Part shown: piece by piece, positions 25,501-32,629 of the stretch
Position numbering within the stretch: the first letter of the stretch is position 1
Layout of the letters: each line of letters starts with the position of its first letter
Translations under genes and position numbers: made by a program
Notes under the pieces: model-generated
The model's input: the letters and a program-made list of their open reading frames with translations, nothing else
Told to the model about the DNA's origin: nothing
Databases searched by the model: none
Assembly (NCBI GenBank): GCA_964603125.1
Contig: CAZRUA010000027.1
Location: 1-36,265, forward strand
Length of the DNA stretch: 36,265 nt
DNA from: CAZRUA01 sp964603125
GTDB lineage: Bacteria; Bacteroidota; Bacteroidia; B-17B0; Aurantibacillaceae
Direction: 5' to 3'

Positions 25501-28500
25501 AATTGGTCCAGATTATTTAGATATCGATTCGGATAATGATGGAATAGTTGATAATATCGAAGGTCAAAATTCTGTTACAATATTACCAGGTTATGTTGCG
25601 CCAAGTTTTGTTGATGCTAATAAAAACGGTTTAGATGATATTTACGAAAACGCTTTAACGCTTGGTTTTAATGGTATTCAGCCAATTGATGATGCCGATG
25701 ATGCCGATTTAATTCCAGATTATATTGATACAAATACAGATGGCGACGCTCAAACCGATGATGTTGAAGCGTTTGATATTGATGGTTCAAACACATTGAA
25801 TGGTGCTGAACCAGTTTTTGCTGCTCTTGATACAGATGGTGATGGTTTAGTAGATGTTTATGATTTGGATAATGTTAATGTTAATCCAACTAATGAAACT
25901 GTTCCTTTAACTGCAGGACAAACTTCTAATTCGTTCCCTAATGTGGATGGTGGTGCTGATAGAGATTGGAGAAATATCGAAAACAATAAACCACTAGCAG
26001 TTAATGATACAGTATTTACAAGTGTAAACGAAACTGTTCCCGGTGGTACTGCTAATCCTGGAATTGTGATTCAAGTTCAAATTAATGATGATGATGGTGA
26101 TGCAGGTGTTGTTCAAATTTTAACTACTGATGTGGCGGGCTTAGTTGCTCCATCTCACGGAACTGTAACTGTTTTAAATAATGATAGTATTTTGTATCAA
26201 CCAGCTGCAGATTATTGCGGAGTTGACTCTTTCCAGTATGCAATTTGTGATAATGGAAGTTTAACAAAATGCGACACCGCTTGGATATTTGTTGATATGT
26301 CTCATCCAGATACAGATAATGATGGATTGCCAAATTATTTTGAAAATGCAAGTGCATTCAATGCTGGAGATTCCGATAATGATGGTGTACAAGATTATTT
26401 AGATTTGGATTCGGATAATGATGGAATAACGGATAGTTTGGAAGCAAAAGTAATTTTAAGTTGTAATGCTCCAACACCAACTGATACAGATGGAGATGGG
26501 AAACCAGATCATATAGATGTTGATTCGGATAATGATGGTTTAACCGATGCATTTGAAGCGGGATTCGCAGCTTTAGATTCAGATGGAAATGGTGTTATAG
26601 ATGGAGCTGATGCTAATAGCGATGGTATTGTAGATGCTAGTTTAGGTTTAGTAGCTGAAGATAATGATGGAGATTTGGTTCCTGATCATTTAGATTTGGA
26701 TTCGGACAATGATGGTTTGTTTGATATTGTTGAAAATGGAAATGCTTCAGCGGATATTAATCATGATGGTACCTTAAGTACGTTAGATGCATTTTACATT
26801 GATGCTGAAGGAGATGGTTTATTAGATATTGTTGATGGCGACGCAACATCAATTGGTGATGGTGCAAATAATCAAACAATAGCTTCTCAAGATAATGATG
26901 GAGATGCTTCTATCGATAGCGAAGATTTGGATGCAGATAATGATGGATTAACAGATGTTTTGGAGGCAGGTTTAATTTCCTTAGATGTTGATTCGAATGG
27001 TGTTGTGGATGGTTTTGATACTGATTTTGATGGAATCATTGATTCATTGAATGCTGCTATTTTATCAATTGATAGTGTTAGTGCTACTTTTGGTGGTACT
27101 CCTTACTTACTAGAAAGTGATTCCTTACAAGATAATGATGATGACGGTTCAATTGATAGTGAGGACTTAGACGCTGATAATGATGGATTGAATGATATGT
27201 TAGAAGGTGGTTTAAGTTCTTTGGATACAGATTTGGATGGTGTTATTGATAATGCAACAACAGATGCTGATGGTGATGGATTGCCAGATTCGAGTGATGG
27301 TAATGCAACTTATGGTTCTCCGGCTAATCCAACACAAACTCTGTCTTACCAAGATAATGATGGAGATGGATCAATAGATAGTGAAGATTTAGATGCTGAT
27401 AATGATGGTTTGTTTGATATAGTTGAGGGAGGTCTAGACACGTTAGATACAAATAATGATGGTGTTGTAAATAATGCTAATACTGATTCGGATAATGATG
27501 GTATTGCTGATGCTGTTGATGGTAATGCATCATATGGTGATATTGCTAACGATAATAATCAATCGGATGTCACTCAAGATAATGATGGCGATGGTTCAAT
27601 TGATAGCGAGGATTTAGATGCTGATAATGATGGTATTTTTGATTTGATTGAAAATGGTAACAATGCGCTAGATACTGATTTTGATGGTGTGGTGAATGGG
27701 ACAGATAATGATAATGATGGTATTATTGATCACAATGGTGCAACTGTGTTAGCAATTGATTCAATATCGCTTACTTATGGTGGAACTCCTGATTTCAATC
27801 AAAGCGAAGGAGCTCAAGATGCTGATGGTGATGGTTCAATTGATTCGGAAGATTTAGATTCAGATGATGATTCAGTAAATGATATTGAGGAAGCTGATTT
27901 AACTGGTTTAGATACTGATCATAATGGTGTGTTAGATGGAACAGATTCTGACAATGATGGTATTATTGATTTAGATATGGCAGGTAATTCATTATCTGTT
28001 GATACTTTAGTTGGTTATGGAGGAACTCCAATTCATGCTGGTCAAAGTAATGCTTTAGATACAGATGGTGATGGAACAATTGATAGTGAAGATAAAGATG
28101 CGGATGGTGATGGCTTGGATGATATTGATGAAAATGGTCACGAGGATTTAGACGCGGATAACAATGGAGTAATTGATGATATTACTGATGCTGATGGGGA
28201 TGGAATTCCTAATGTGACTGATGGAGCTAACGGGACTTATGGCGATGAACCTGGTTTTGTTGGAGAAGAGGAAGCAGATTGCGATGAAGATGGAATTCAA
28301 AATTATATGGACCCTGACCCTTGTGATTTAAATTTACCAAGCGGTTTCTCTCCTAACGGCGATGGTGTAAATGATGTATATGAAATACGAGGAATTAATT
28401 CGTACAAGGAAAATAAAATCATGATTTTCAACCGTTGGGGTAATGTAGTATTTGAAATGGATAATTATGATAATTTATGGAATGGATACGCAAATAAAGG

Positions 28501-28621
28501 AGTTGTTGTAAATAGTGGGGAGAAAGTTCCTGCTGGCACTTATTACATCGTATTCGAATACTTTGATAAGAAGTTGGATAAGCGCACAGGTAAAGCTACT
28601 TATGTTGAAATTCGTTATTAA
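19571..28621 (+). CDS. Giant TSP3-repeat secreted protein with T9SS type B sorting domain
   Basis: A 3016-residue protein. Order: signal peptide (1-20); block I (about 39-790) with a cap, two module triplets, a D module and an Ig/cadherin-like domain (about 691-790); block II (about 791-2244) with the same plan but five triplets plus one extra module and a second Ig-like domain (about 2138-2244); a third array (about 2245-2920) of 74-80-residue units each joined by a D-G-(S/T/A)-I-D-S-E-D segment; and the gliding-motility C-terminal domain (2926-3016) with FSPNGDGVNDVYEI, IFNRWGNVVFE and AGTYYIVFEY. The units are built from DLDSDNDGIxD calcium-binding loops of the TSP3 type. Between residues 39 and 2920 only about 14 Lys/Arg are seen, so the stalk is extremely acidic and should be stiffened by calcium. 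Known: type B domains direct T9SS export. Inferred: a surface stalk or adhesin, exported with the PorP/SprF protein encoded next. The frame is intact throughout. Confidence 0.93.
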   Translation: MSRLISFLLVALLFCHKFSATIVHPNFLNNVKLNPIVAFDNDNDGVLDITDLDDDNDGVLDTDEQASIVIATDPCDDDNADLILNYQDPTYCTLNAMNVCTLLDLDGDGIINQFDLDSDNDGLPDLIEAGGVDLNGDGLVDGFADADADGLANFYDVGSGGFAIANLDIDGDGVANFLDFDSDGDGIQDVIETGLIDANGDGQLDGFVDADLNGFNDTQQTTPEITTGADTNADGIPNSYAAAGVADDDLDNDSFLNYWDLDSDNDGISDAGESNYLDPDVDGVAGTFGDPDADGDGWIDAIDDGTHNTAYYPNSDGLGSANFADLDSDNDGTPDLIEAGGTDMNGNGVVDAFADINSNGWPDAYDPAVSGFAINIYDTDGDGVPDHQDLDSDGDGIQDIIEVGAADANGDGMVDGFTDANFNGFDDVLEASPTSATGADSNGDGIPNSVPTSGITDNDFDNDGIINTIDIDSDDDGISDLVEAGYGAEDIDFDAVFTSGDTNGGDVDNDGWADFTDDGAHTSATILNTDASNGADFLDIDSDNDGIVDNIEAQFSVGISSGYIAQSYGDANGNGLDNAYEIAGIVGLQPIDDADDADAIPDYLDLNSDEDTETDAVEAYDTDGSNTINGAELAFAAADADADGLVDVYDLDDVNFNPSNQTVPLTGGQTSNSFPMNDGGPDRDWRNVAGNMAPVVVTENFSTFVNISLNGDVSPNDTDVDGPAPLTFTILTPPNAADGSIMMNTDGTFTFTPTPGFTGFVTFDYQACDAFGVPACANIVDTIFVTALPLVDTDADGIDDLNDLDDDNDGIRDTEENSTAGNPSDVSGDDDFDGTLNYQDPDYCTLNLTGVCTDLDFDGDGVIDQFDLDSDNDGIPDLIEAGGVDTDGNGLVDAFVDTDNNGLTDVYDDLNGGVLIPNSNTDGDGFTNSEDIDADGDGTQDIVEAGIADANGDGILDAFVDANLNGFDDVMEATPDAATGNDTDADGLPDSWPLVGITDDDFDNDTIPNWIDIDSDNDAINDAIEGGFTDPDVDGIAGSFGDPDSDNDGWVDAIDDGTHTSASILNTDGDSNPNYHDLDSDNDATPDLIEAGGVDTDGDGLTDSFADLNENGLADVYDINNGGNAIILFDIDGDLISDYLDLDSDNDGIQDIIETGDIDTDGNGTIDSFVDANADGFDDNIQAVPTSATGADTDADGAPNSNPISGLTDNDFDNDGYNNQIDLDSDNDGLSDVIEAGFTDNDADGIVGLSPITDSNNNGWSDLGDGVLTSVSIPNADALVGPNFIDLDADNDGTPDLIEASGVDTDGNGIVDLLSDGDGDGIQDTYDVNDGGVSISNEDVDGDGINNYVDLDSDNDGIQDLIEAGEPDADANGMVDSFADADNTGYDDLLEATPTSATGADTDADGVPNSNPIAGVTDNDFDNDSYVNQFDLDSDNDGLYDAIEAGLTDADSDGQVGSAPLVDANNNGWSDLSDGVLSSVTILNTDGNGGSNYIDLDSDNDGLLDIFEAGGTDADGNGVADGLGDTDNDGIIDIYDTNNGGTLIPNTNTDGDALPNYSDLDSDNDAIQDLVEAGGVDTDGNGLIDGATDSDNDGIIDDYDVTAGGVVISNLNTDGDALADYIDLDSDNDGIQDIIEAGELDADANGTVDGIVDVNANGWADAYDAGTPTAATGADTDNDGIPNSWPNGGATDNDFDNDSLVNSIDLDSDNDGIVDAIEAGLADVDGDGFVGTGLVVDANNNGWSDLGDGILTSVAILNNDADANSNYIDLDSDNDAIQDIVEAGGVDTDGNGVIDSVVDTDGDGLIDLYDLNAGGDIILNSNKDADALANYIDLDSDNDGIQDLVEVGELDTDGNGVVDAIVDANANGWADANDAGTPTAATGADTDADGIPNSLPTSGLTDNDFDNDTLENYLDLDSDNDGIADVIESGNASADTDLDAVITSLDVNGADANNNGWANATDDGLHTDATLVNTDAVIGPDYLDIDSDNDGIVDNIEGQNSVTILPGYVAPSFVDANKNGLDDIYENALTLGFNGIQPIDDADDADLIPDYIDTNTDGDAQTDDVEAFDIDGSNTLNGAEPVFAALDTDGDGLVDVYDLDNVNVNPTNETVPLTAGQTSNSFPNVDGGADRDWRNIENNKPLAVNDTVFTSVNETVPGGTANPGIVIQVQINDDDGDAGVVQILTTDVAGLVAPSHGTVTVLNNDSILYQPAADYCGVDSFQYAICDNGSLTKCDTAWIFVDMSHPDTDNDGLPNYFENASAFNAGDSDNDGVQDYLDLDSDNDGITDSLEAKVILSCNAPTPTDTDGDGKPDHIDVDSDNDGLTDAFEAGFAALDSDGNGVIDGADANSDGIVDASLGLVAEDNDGDLVPDHLDLDSDNDGLFDIVENGNASADINHDGTLSTLDAFYIDAEGDGLLDIVDGDATSIGDGANNQTIASQDNDGDASIDSEDLDADNDGLTDVLEAGLISLDVDSNGVVDGFDTDFDGIIDSLNAAILSIDSVSATFGGTPYLLESDSLQDNDDDGSIDSEDLDADNDGLNDMLEGGLSSLDTDLDGVIDNATTDADGDGLPDSSDGNATYGSPANPTQTLSYQDNDGDGSIDSEDLDADNDGLFDIVEGGLDTLDTNNDGVVNNANTDSDNDGIADAVDGNASYGDIANDNNQSDVTQDNDGDGSIDSEDLDADNDGIFDLIENGNNALDTDFDGVVNGTDNDNDGIIDHNGATVLAIDSISLTYGGTPDFNQSEGAQDADGDGSIDSEDLDSDDDSVNDIEEADLTGLDTDHNGVLDGTDSDNDGIIDLDMAGNSLSVDTLVGYGGTPIHAGQSNALDTDGDGTIDSEDKDADGDGLDDIDENGHEDLDADNNGVIDDITDADGDGIPNVTDGANGTYGDEPGFVGEEEADCDEDGIQNYMDPDPCDLNLPSGFSPNGDGVNDVYEIRGINSYKENKIMIFNRWGNVVFEMDNYDNLWNGYANKGVVVNSGEKVPAGTYYIVFEYFDKKLDKRTGKATYVEIRY
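19913..21184 (+). repeat. Block I module array, two A-B-C triplets
   Basis: Codes for residues 115-538. Modules start at each DxDSD motif: A1 64, B1 81, C1 65, A2 64, B2 81, C2 69 residues. C2 is of the longer 'last' type that precedes the D module. Serine in A1, C1 and A2 is encoded AGT. Confidence 0.85.
22169..25519 (+). repeat. Block II module array, five A-B-C triplets plus one extra A
   Basis: Codes for residues 867-1983. Triplets start at 22169, 22799, 23426, 24245 and 24875, with an extra 64-residue A module at 24053-24244. Typical triplet 209 residues (627 bp): A 64, B 81-82, C 64. The first C is 65 residues and the last 69, as in block I. Serine of the module-start motif is mostly TCG. 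Confidence 0.85.
26303..28342 (+). repeat. C-terminal array of 74-80-residue TSP3 units
   Basis: Codes for residues about 2245-2925. Two unit types alternate irregularly: one of 80 residues containing a YGGTP or FGGTP motif, and one of 74-77 residues containing a DGNATYG-like motif. Junctions carry the recurrent SIDSEDLDADNDG sequence. Confidence 0.75.
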
Positions 28622-28651
28622 TCCACATTATAATATTTAATAAATAAAGAT

Positions 28652-29632
28652 ATGATCAAGTCAATAATTAAATCACTAAAAATTACAATAGCTTTAATAG
28701 CTTGTGTAATTGGCTTTTCAAATAAAGCAAATGCGCAATACGACCCAACTATTACGCAGTATATGTTTAATGAACTTTATATCAACCCAGCTTTTGCTGG
28801 TAGTAAAGAAGCGTTATCTATGACTGCTTTACATCGCAATCAATGGGTAGGTATTGATGGGGCTCCTAAAACTACAACCTTCAGTGCTCATGGTCCAATA
28901 ATGAATCAAAAAATGGGAATTGGAATTAGTATTTTAAATGAATCAATTGGCGTAACTAAGCGTAATTTGGTTTATGCTAATTATGCATATCGCATTCCAG
29001 TTGGTCCGGGTAAACTTAGTTTTGGTATCCAAGCTGGTATAGCTAATTCTAATCAAAGTTATTCTAAACTTACTGATCCTACAAATCCTAACGCTTTAAC
29101 CAATGTTAACGATGCTCAATTCAGTGCTAATGTTAAATTTCCAATAGCACCTAATTTTGGTTTCGGAATGTATTATTATGCTAAGCGTTTTTACGCAGGT
29201 CTTTCTATACCTCGCATGATAGATAATTCAGCTAATGTAACTAACGGAACATTAACTAAAATAAATAAGTTTAATTTAAAAGGTTTTCATTATTACGCAG
29301 TTGCGGGTTATTTAATTGATCAAGTTAGTCCCGATGTAAAAATTAAACCGCAGGTAATGATTAATGTTGTTCAAGGTGCTCCAATTCAATTTGATTTAAA
29401 TGTGATGACTTTAACTAAAGAAAAACTTTGGTTAGGCGTAGCTTACCGTTCTGGATCGGATATATCAGGTATAGTGGGTTATCAAATTAATCCGCAGTTT
29501 TTAATTAATTATGCTTATGATTGGAGTAGAACTAGACGGTTAAGTACTTATAATAAAGGTTCGCACGAGATTAGTTTAAATTACTTATTCTCATACAGAG
29601 GTAAAAAAATTCAATCACCACGTTATTTCTAA
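28652..29632 (+). CDS. PorP/SprF-family T9SS outer-membrane protein
   Basis: A 326-residue PorP/SprF-family barrel: signal peptide (1-28, ending ANAQ), then the family opening YDPTITQYMFNELYINPAFA and SALHRNQW-like segment (ALHRNQWVGIDGAPKT), and a barrel ending with SRTRRLSTYNKGSHEISLNY. Known: family members are needed for T9SS export of particular type B substrates, as SprF is for SprB in Flavobacterium. It starts 30 bases after the giant protein's stop codon and 22 bases before the PorE-like gene, so all three are very likely one transcript. Inference: this is the dedicated partner of the giant protein. No extra C-terminal domain is present, in contrast to the PorP at 33550. Confidence 0.92.
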   Translation: MIKSIIKSLKITIALIACVIGFSNKANAQYDPTITQYMFNELYINPAFAGSKEALSMTALHRNQWVGIDGAPKTTTFSAHGPIMNQKMGIGISILNESIGVTKRNLVYANYAYRIPVGPGKLSFGIQAGIANSNQSYSKLTDPTNPNALTNVNDAQFSANVKFPIAPNFGFGMYYYAKRFYAGLSIPRMIDNSANVTNGTLTKINKFNLKGFHYYAVAGYLIDQVSPDVKIKPQVMINVVQGAPIQFDLNVMTLTKEKLWLGVAYRSGSDISGIVGYQINPQFLINYAYDWSRTRRLSTYNKGSHEISLNYLFSYRGKKIQSPRYF

Positions 29633-29654
29633 AATTCACATTCACTCATCGTAT

Positions 29655-32147
29655 ATGATAAATAAATTTATTAATAAAGGTTTAGTTAAGATTAGTATTT
29701 TACTTGTCTTGTTTTTTGCGGTTGTTTCTGTTAAGGCACAAACAGCTTTAAAGCAAGCCAATAAGTTATACAACGAAAAAGCCTACGCAGAAGCAATTCC
29801 AAAGTTTAAAGCAGCTCTTAAAAAGGCCCCTACTGATGCCGATGCTTTAATTAAAATTGCAGAATGTTATAGATTAACCAATCAATGGGTAGAAGCTAAA
29901 GCAGCCTTCGCTGAGGTTGTTAAATTACCTGAAGCAAAGCCCGTTCATAAATTTTATTATGGTCAAATGCTTATGCAGGAAGGTAAATACGATGAAGCTA
30001 AAACTTATATCGAACAGTATACTGAAGATACACGTGGAGAAAATATTGCAAAGGCTTTATCTAACGTGAAACAGTTTTTTGAAGATTCATCTTGTTTTGA
30101 AGTTAAATCACCTAAGGGTATAAATTCTGATTACAATGATTTTTCAGCAGTAATATGGCAAGATGGTGTTGTATTTGCTTCATCGCGTCCTAAAGCTGAT
30201 TGGATTAAGCGCACTCACTCTTGGACAGATAAAAACTTTTATTCAATGTATTACGCTGGTAAAGCAGATACATTTACCTACGTTTCAAATTTTGGAAAAC
30301 CAATTAAAACAAAATTTAATAACGGGCCAGTTTGTTTTACAAAGGATGGAAAGGAAATGTGGTTTACTCGTAATAACATTGAGCATAAAAAAGTTAAACG
30401 CGACAAAGAAAAAGTTGTTAAACTAAAAATATTTAAAACAGCCATTATCCCTAATAATCAAGATAATTTAAGCGAGGAAGCTTTTCCGTTTATTTATAAT
30501 ATGGATGATTATAATATTGCACATCCAGCAATGAGCCCCGACGGTTCGGTTTTGGTTTTTAGTAGTGATATGCCAGGAAGTGTTGGTGGAATGGATTTGT
30601 GGATGTGTAAACAAGAAGGTAATACTTGGGGTAAACCAATTAATCTTGGTAATGATATTAATACAAAAGGTAATGAAGTATTTCCTGTTTTTAATAATGA
30701 TGGCTACTTGTATTTTTCAAGTAATGGTTTGCCAGGCTTGGGTGGTTTAGATATTTTCGAAACTAAAATGGAAGGAAACTTATTTATTAAACCTTTTAAT
30801 TTCGGTGCTCCTGTTAATAGTTCGGCTGATGATTTTGGTTTGTCAACTGGTAACGACGGTAAATCAGGATATTTCACCAGTAACAGAAAATCGAATGATA
30901 TGAATGATGATATTTATGAGTGGAAACAAGTTAAAGCACGCAGATTTTTGTTTGAATTAAATATTGTTGATAGTTTAACCAATGCAGCAATTGAAAATGC
31001 ATCTGCTCGAATGGTTGATTCTGAATCGGGTGAAGCAGTTGAATTAGTTTTTAATGCAGGAAAAGGCGAAGCTAAAATTATTCCTAACAGACGATACACA
31101 ATTGAAGGTATTGCTGATACTTATATCAATAAGTTGATGGAAATAAAAGCAAATCGTGAGGAAGCGAAGCAAACGATTCAATTAGTAAAATCAATGGTAT
31201 TGGATTTAAGAACAATAGTATATGATAATCCTAAAAATAAAAAACCGGTTGCAAATGCAAAAATTATTTTAACGGGCAAGGATGGGAAAACACTTGAAGC
31301 AACTACAGATACTAGTGGAGTAGCAAAAACTGAAAAACTACAAGCTGAAGAGAATTATGTTTTGGTGGCCAGTGCTAATGGAGTTACTTCTGATAAATCA
31401 TCTGTTAATACTGTTGGACAAAAAGAAACAAAAACATATCAGCAGGAAATTTACTTATCAAACCTTGGCGGGACTTGTATAATGGGTGTTGTTTCGGATA
31501 AATCTTTAGGAGGTGCACCATGTGTAGGAGCAACAGTTACAATTATTGAGAGTGCAACACGCAAGATGATTTATGAAACGAAAACAGATGAAACCGGCTC
31601 GTTTAAAACATGTGTTGCGGTTGGTGGTCAGAGCTATCGTATCAACATTAGTAAAGAAAATTATTTTTCTAAATCAGAAGAAGTTAGTGCCGTTAAAGAA
31701 AAGGATGTAAAGAAAAATATTGAATTGGATAAAATCATTGTAGGTAAAGGTGTTAAGGTTGATAATATTTATTTTGCCGTTGGGAAATGGAATATTAGCA
31801 AAGCTGCTGCAAAAGAACTAGATAAAATTGTTAAACTAATGGTTGAGAATCCTGATTTAGTTATTGAGCTTGGTTCTCATACCGATTGCCGTTCGGATGC
31901 TTCTAGCAATTTAACCTTGTCGGATAAACGCGCCAAAGCATCGGCTGAGTACATTATGAAAAAAGGTAATATTAATGCAAAACGTATTTCGGGAGTTGGT
32001 TATGGTGAAACACAATTAACAAATACTTGTGATTGTGAAGGAACTAAGAAAAGTAAATGTACTGATAAGCAACACGCAGCTAATCGTCGCACCGAATTAA
32101 AAGTAATCGGTTTCTTTAGGGATGGAACTTTAGTTATACCAGAGTAG
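29655..32147 (+). CDS. PorE-like OmpA-family protein: TPR, propeller, carboxypeptidase-regulatory and OmpA domains
   Basis: An 830-residue periplasmic/outer-membrane protein. Order: signal peptide (1-28, ending VKAQ); TPR segment (about 30-130, with YNEKAYAEAIPKFKAAL); PD40/WD40-like propeller (about 157-428, with blades such as SPDGSVLVFSSDMPGSVGG and NDGYLYFSSNGLPGLGGLD); carboxypeptidase-regulatory-like beta domains (about 429-700); OmpA C-terminal domain (about 703-825) with ELGSHTDCRSD and ANRRTELKV, which holds the peptidoglycan-binding Asp and Arg. This four-part order is that of PorE, a T9SS component that anchors the machine to peptidoglycan. Many Bacteroidota carry several paralogues, so this is PorE-like rather than surely the core PorE. 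It closes the substrate-PorP-PorE cassette. Confidence 0.9.
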   Translation: MINKFINKGLVKISILLVLFFAVVSVKAQTALKQANKLYNEKAYAEAIPKFKAALKKAPTDADALIKIAECYRLTNQWVEAKAAFAEVVKLPEAKPVHKFYYGQMLMQEGKYDEAKTYIEQYTEDTRGENIAKALSNVKQFFEDSSCFEVKSPKGINSDYNDFSAVIWQDGVVFASSRPKADWIKRTHSWTDKNFYSMYYAGKADTFTYVSNFGKPIKTKFNNGPVCFTKDGKEMWFTRNNIEHKKVKRDKEKVVKLKIFKTAIIPNNQDNLSEEAFPFIYNMDDYNIAHPAMSPDGSVLVFSSDMPGSVGGMDLWMCKQEGNTWGKPINLGNDINTKGNEVFPVFNNDGYLYFSSNGLPGLGGLDIFETKMEGNLFIKPFNFGAPVNSSADDFGLSTGNDGKSGYFTSNRKSNDMNDDIYEWKQVKARRFLFELNIVDSLTNAAIENASARMVDSESGEAVELVFNAGKGEAKIIPNRRYTIEGIADTYINKLMEIKANREEAKQTIQLVKSMVLDLRTIVYDNPKNKKPVANAKIILTGKDGKTLEATTDTSGVAKTEKLQAEENYVLVASANGVTSDKSSVNTVGQKETKTYQQEIYLSNLGGTCIMGVVSDKSLGGAPCVGATVTIIESATRKMIYETKTDETGSFKTCVAVGGQSYRINISKENYFSKSEEVSAVKEKDVKKNIELDKIIVGKGVKVDNIYFAVGKWNISKAAAKELDKIVKLMVENPDLVIELGSHTDCRSDASSNLTLSDKRAKASAEYIMKKGNINAKRISGVGYGETQLTNTCDCEGTKKSKCTDKQHAANRRTELKVIGFFRDGTLVIPE

Positions 32148-32157
32148 TTAAGATAAA

Positions 32158-32628
32158 ATGAGTAAACAACATAATTATACATTGTCTGTAAAATGGACTG
32201 GTAATAGAGGTCAAGGTACTATTGATTACAAAGCTTATGATAGGTATTATACTGTTTCGGCCGAAAATAAAGTTGATATTTTAGCTTGTTCTGATGTGCC
32301 TTTTTTAGGAGATAAAACAAAACATAGTCCTGAGGATTTTTTACTTACTTCATTATCTAGCTGTCATATGCTTTGGTATTTACACATATGTGCGGATGCA
32401 GGAATAGTTGTTGTTGATTATGTGGATAATCCTACAGGTATTCTTGTTCAAGATGAAACGGGTGGAGGTAAGTTTACGGAAGTGAGCTTAAATCCTATAG
32501 TAACAATTACTGATGCTAGTAAAATGGATTTGGCTAATGAATTACATAAAAAGGCAAATGAAAAATGTTTTATTGCTAATTCGGTTAATTTTAAGGTTAA
32601 GCATAATTCCACAATACAATTAATTTAA
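32158..32628 (+). CDS. OsmC-family peroxiredoxin-like protein
   Basis: A 156-residue OsmC/Ohr-family protein. The two catalytic cysteines of the family are present: Cys69 in SPEDFLLTSLSSCHMLWYLH and Cys137 in ANEKCFIANS. Known family members reduce organic or inorganic hydroperoxides in the cytoplasm. There is no signal peptide. It starts 10 bases after the OmpA-family gene and is followed by a parvulin-like gene after a single base, so it is probably in the same transcript. The sequence gives no reason to link it to secretion beyond this position. OsmC rather than Ohr is favoured by overall motif layout, but the subfamily is uncertain. Confidence 0.88.
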   Translation: MSKQHNYTLSVKWTGNRGQGTIDYKAYDRYYTVSAENKVDILACSDVPFLGDKTKHSPEDFLLTSLSSCHMLWYLHICADAGIVVVDYVDNPTGILVQDETGGGKFTEVSLNPIVTITDASKMDLANELHKKANEKCFIANSVNFKVKHNSTIQLI

Positions 32629-32629
32629 A

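Noticed and set aside
19913..28342. Regular DNA-level repetition that could suggest a CRISPR or satellite array
   Set aside because: It is fully explained by an uninterrupted 3016-codon frame of TSP3-type protein modules; there are no unique spacers between identical repeats and no cas genes.
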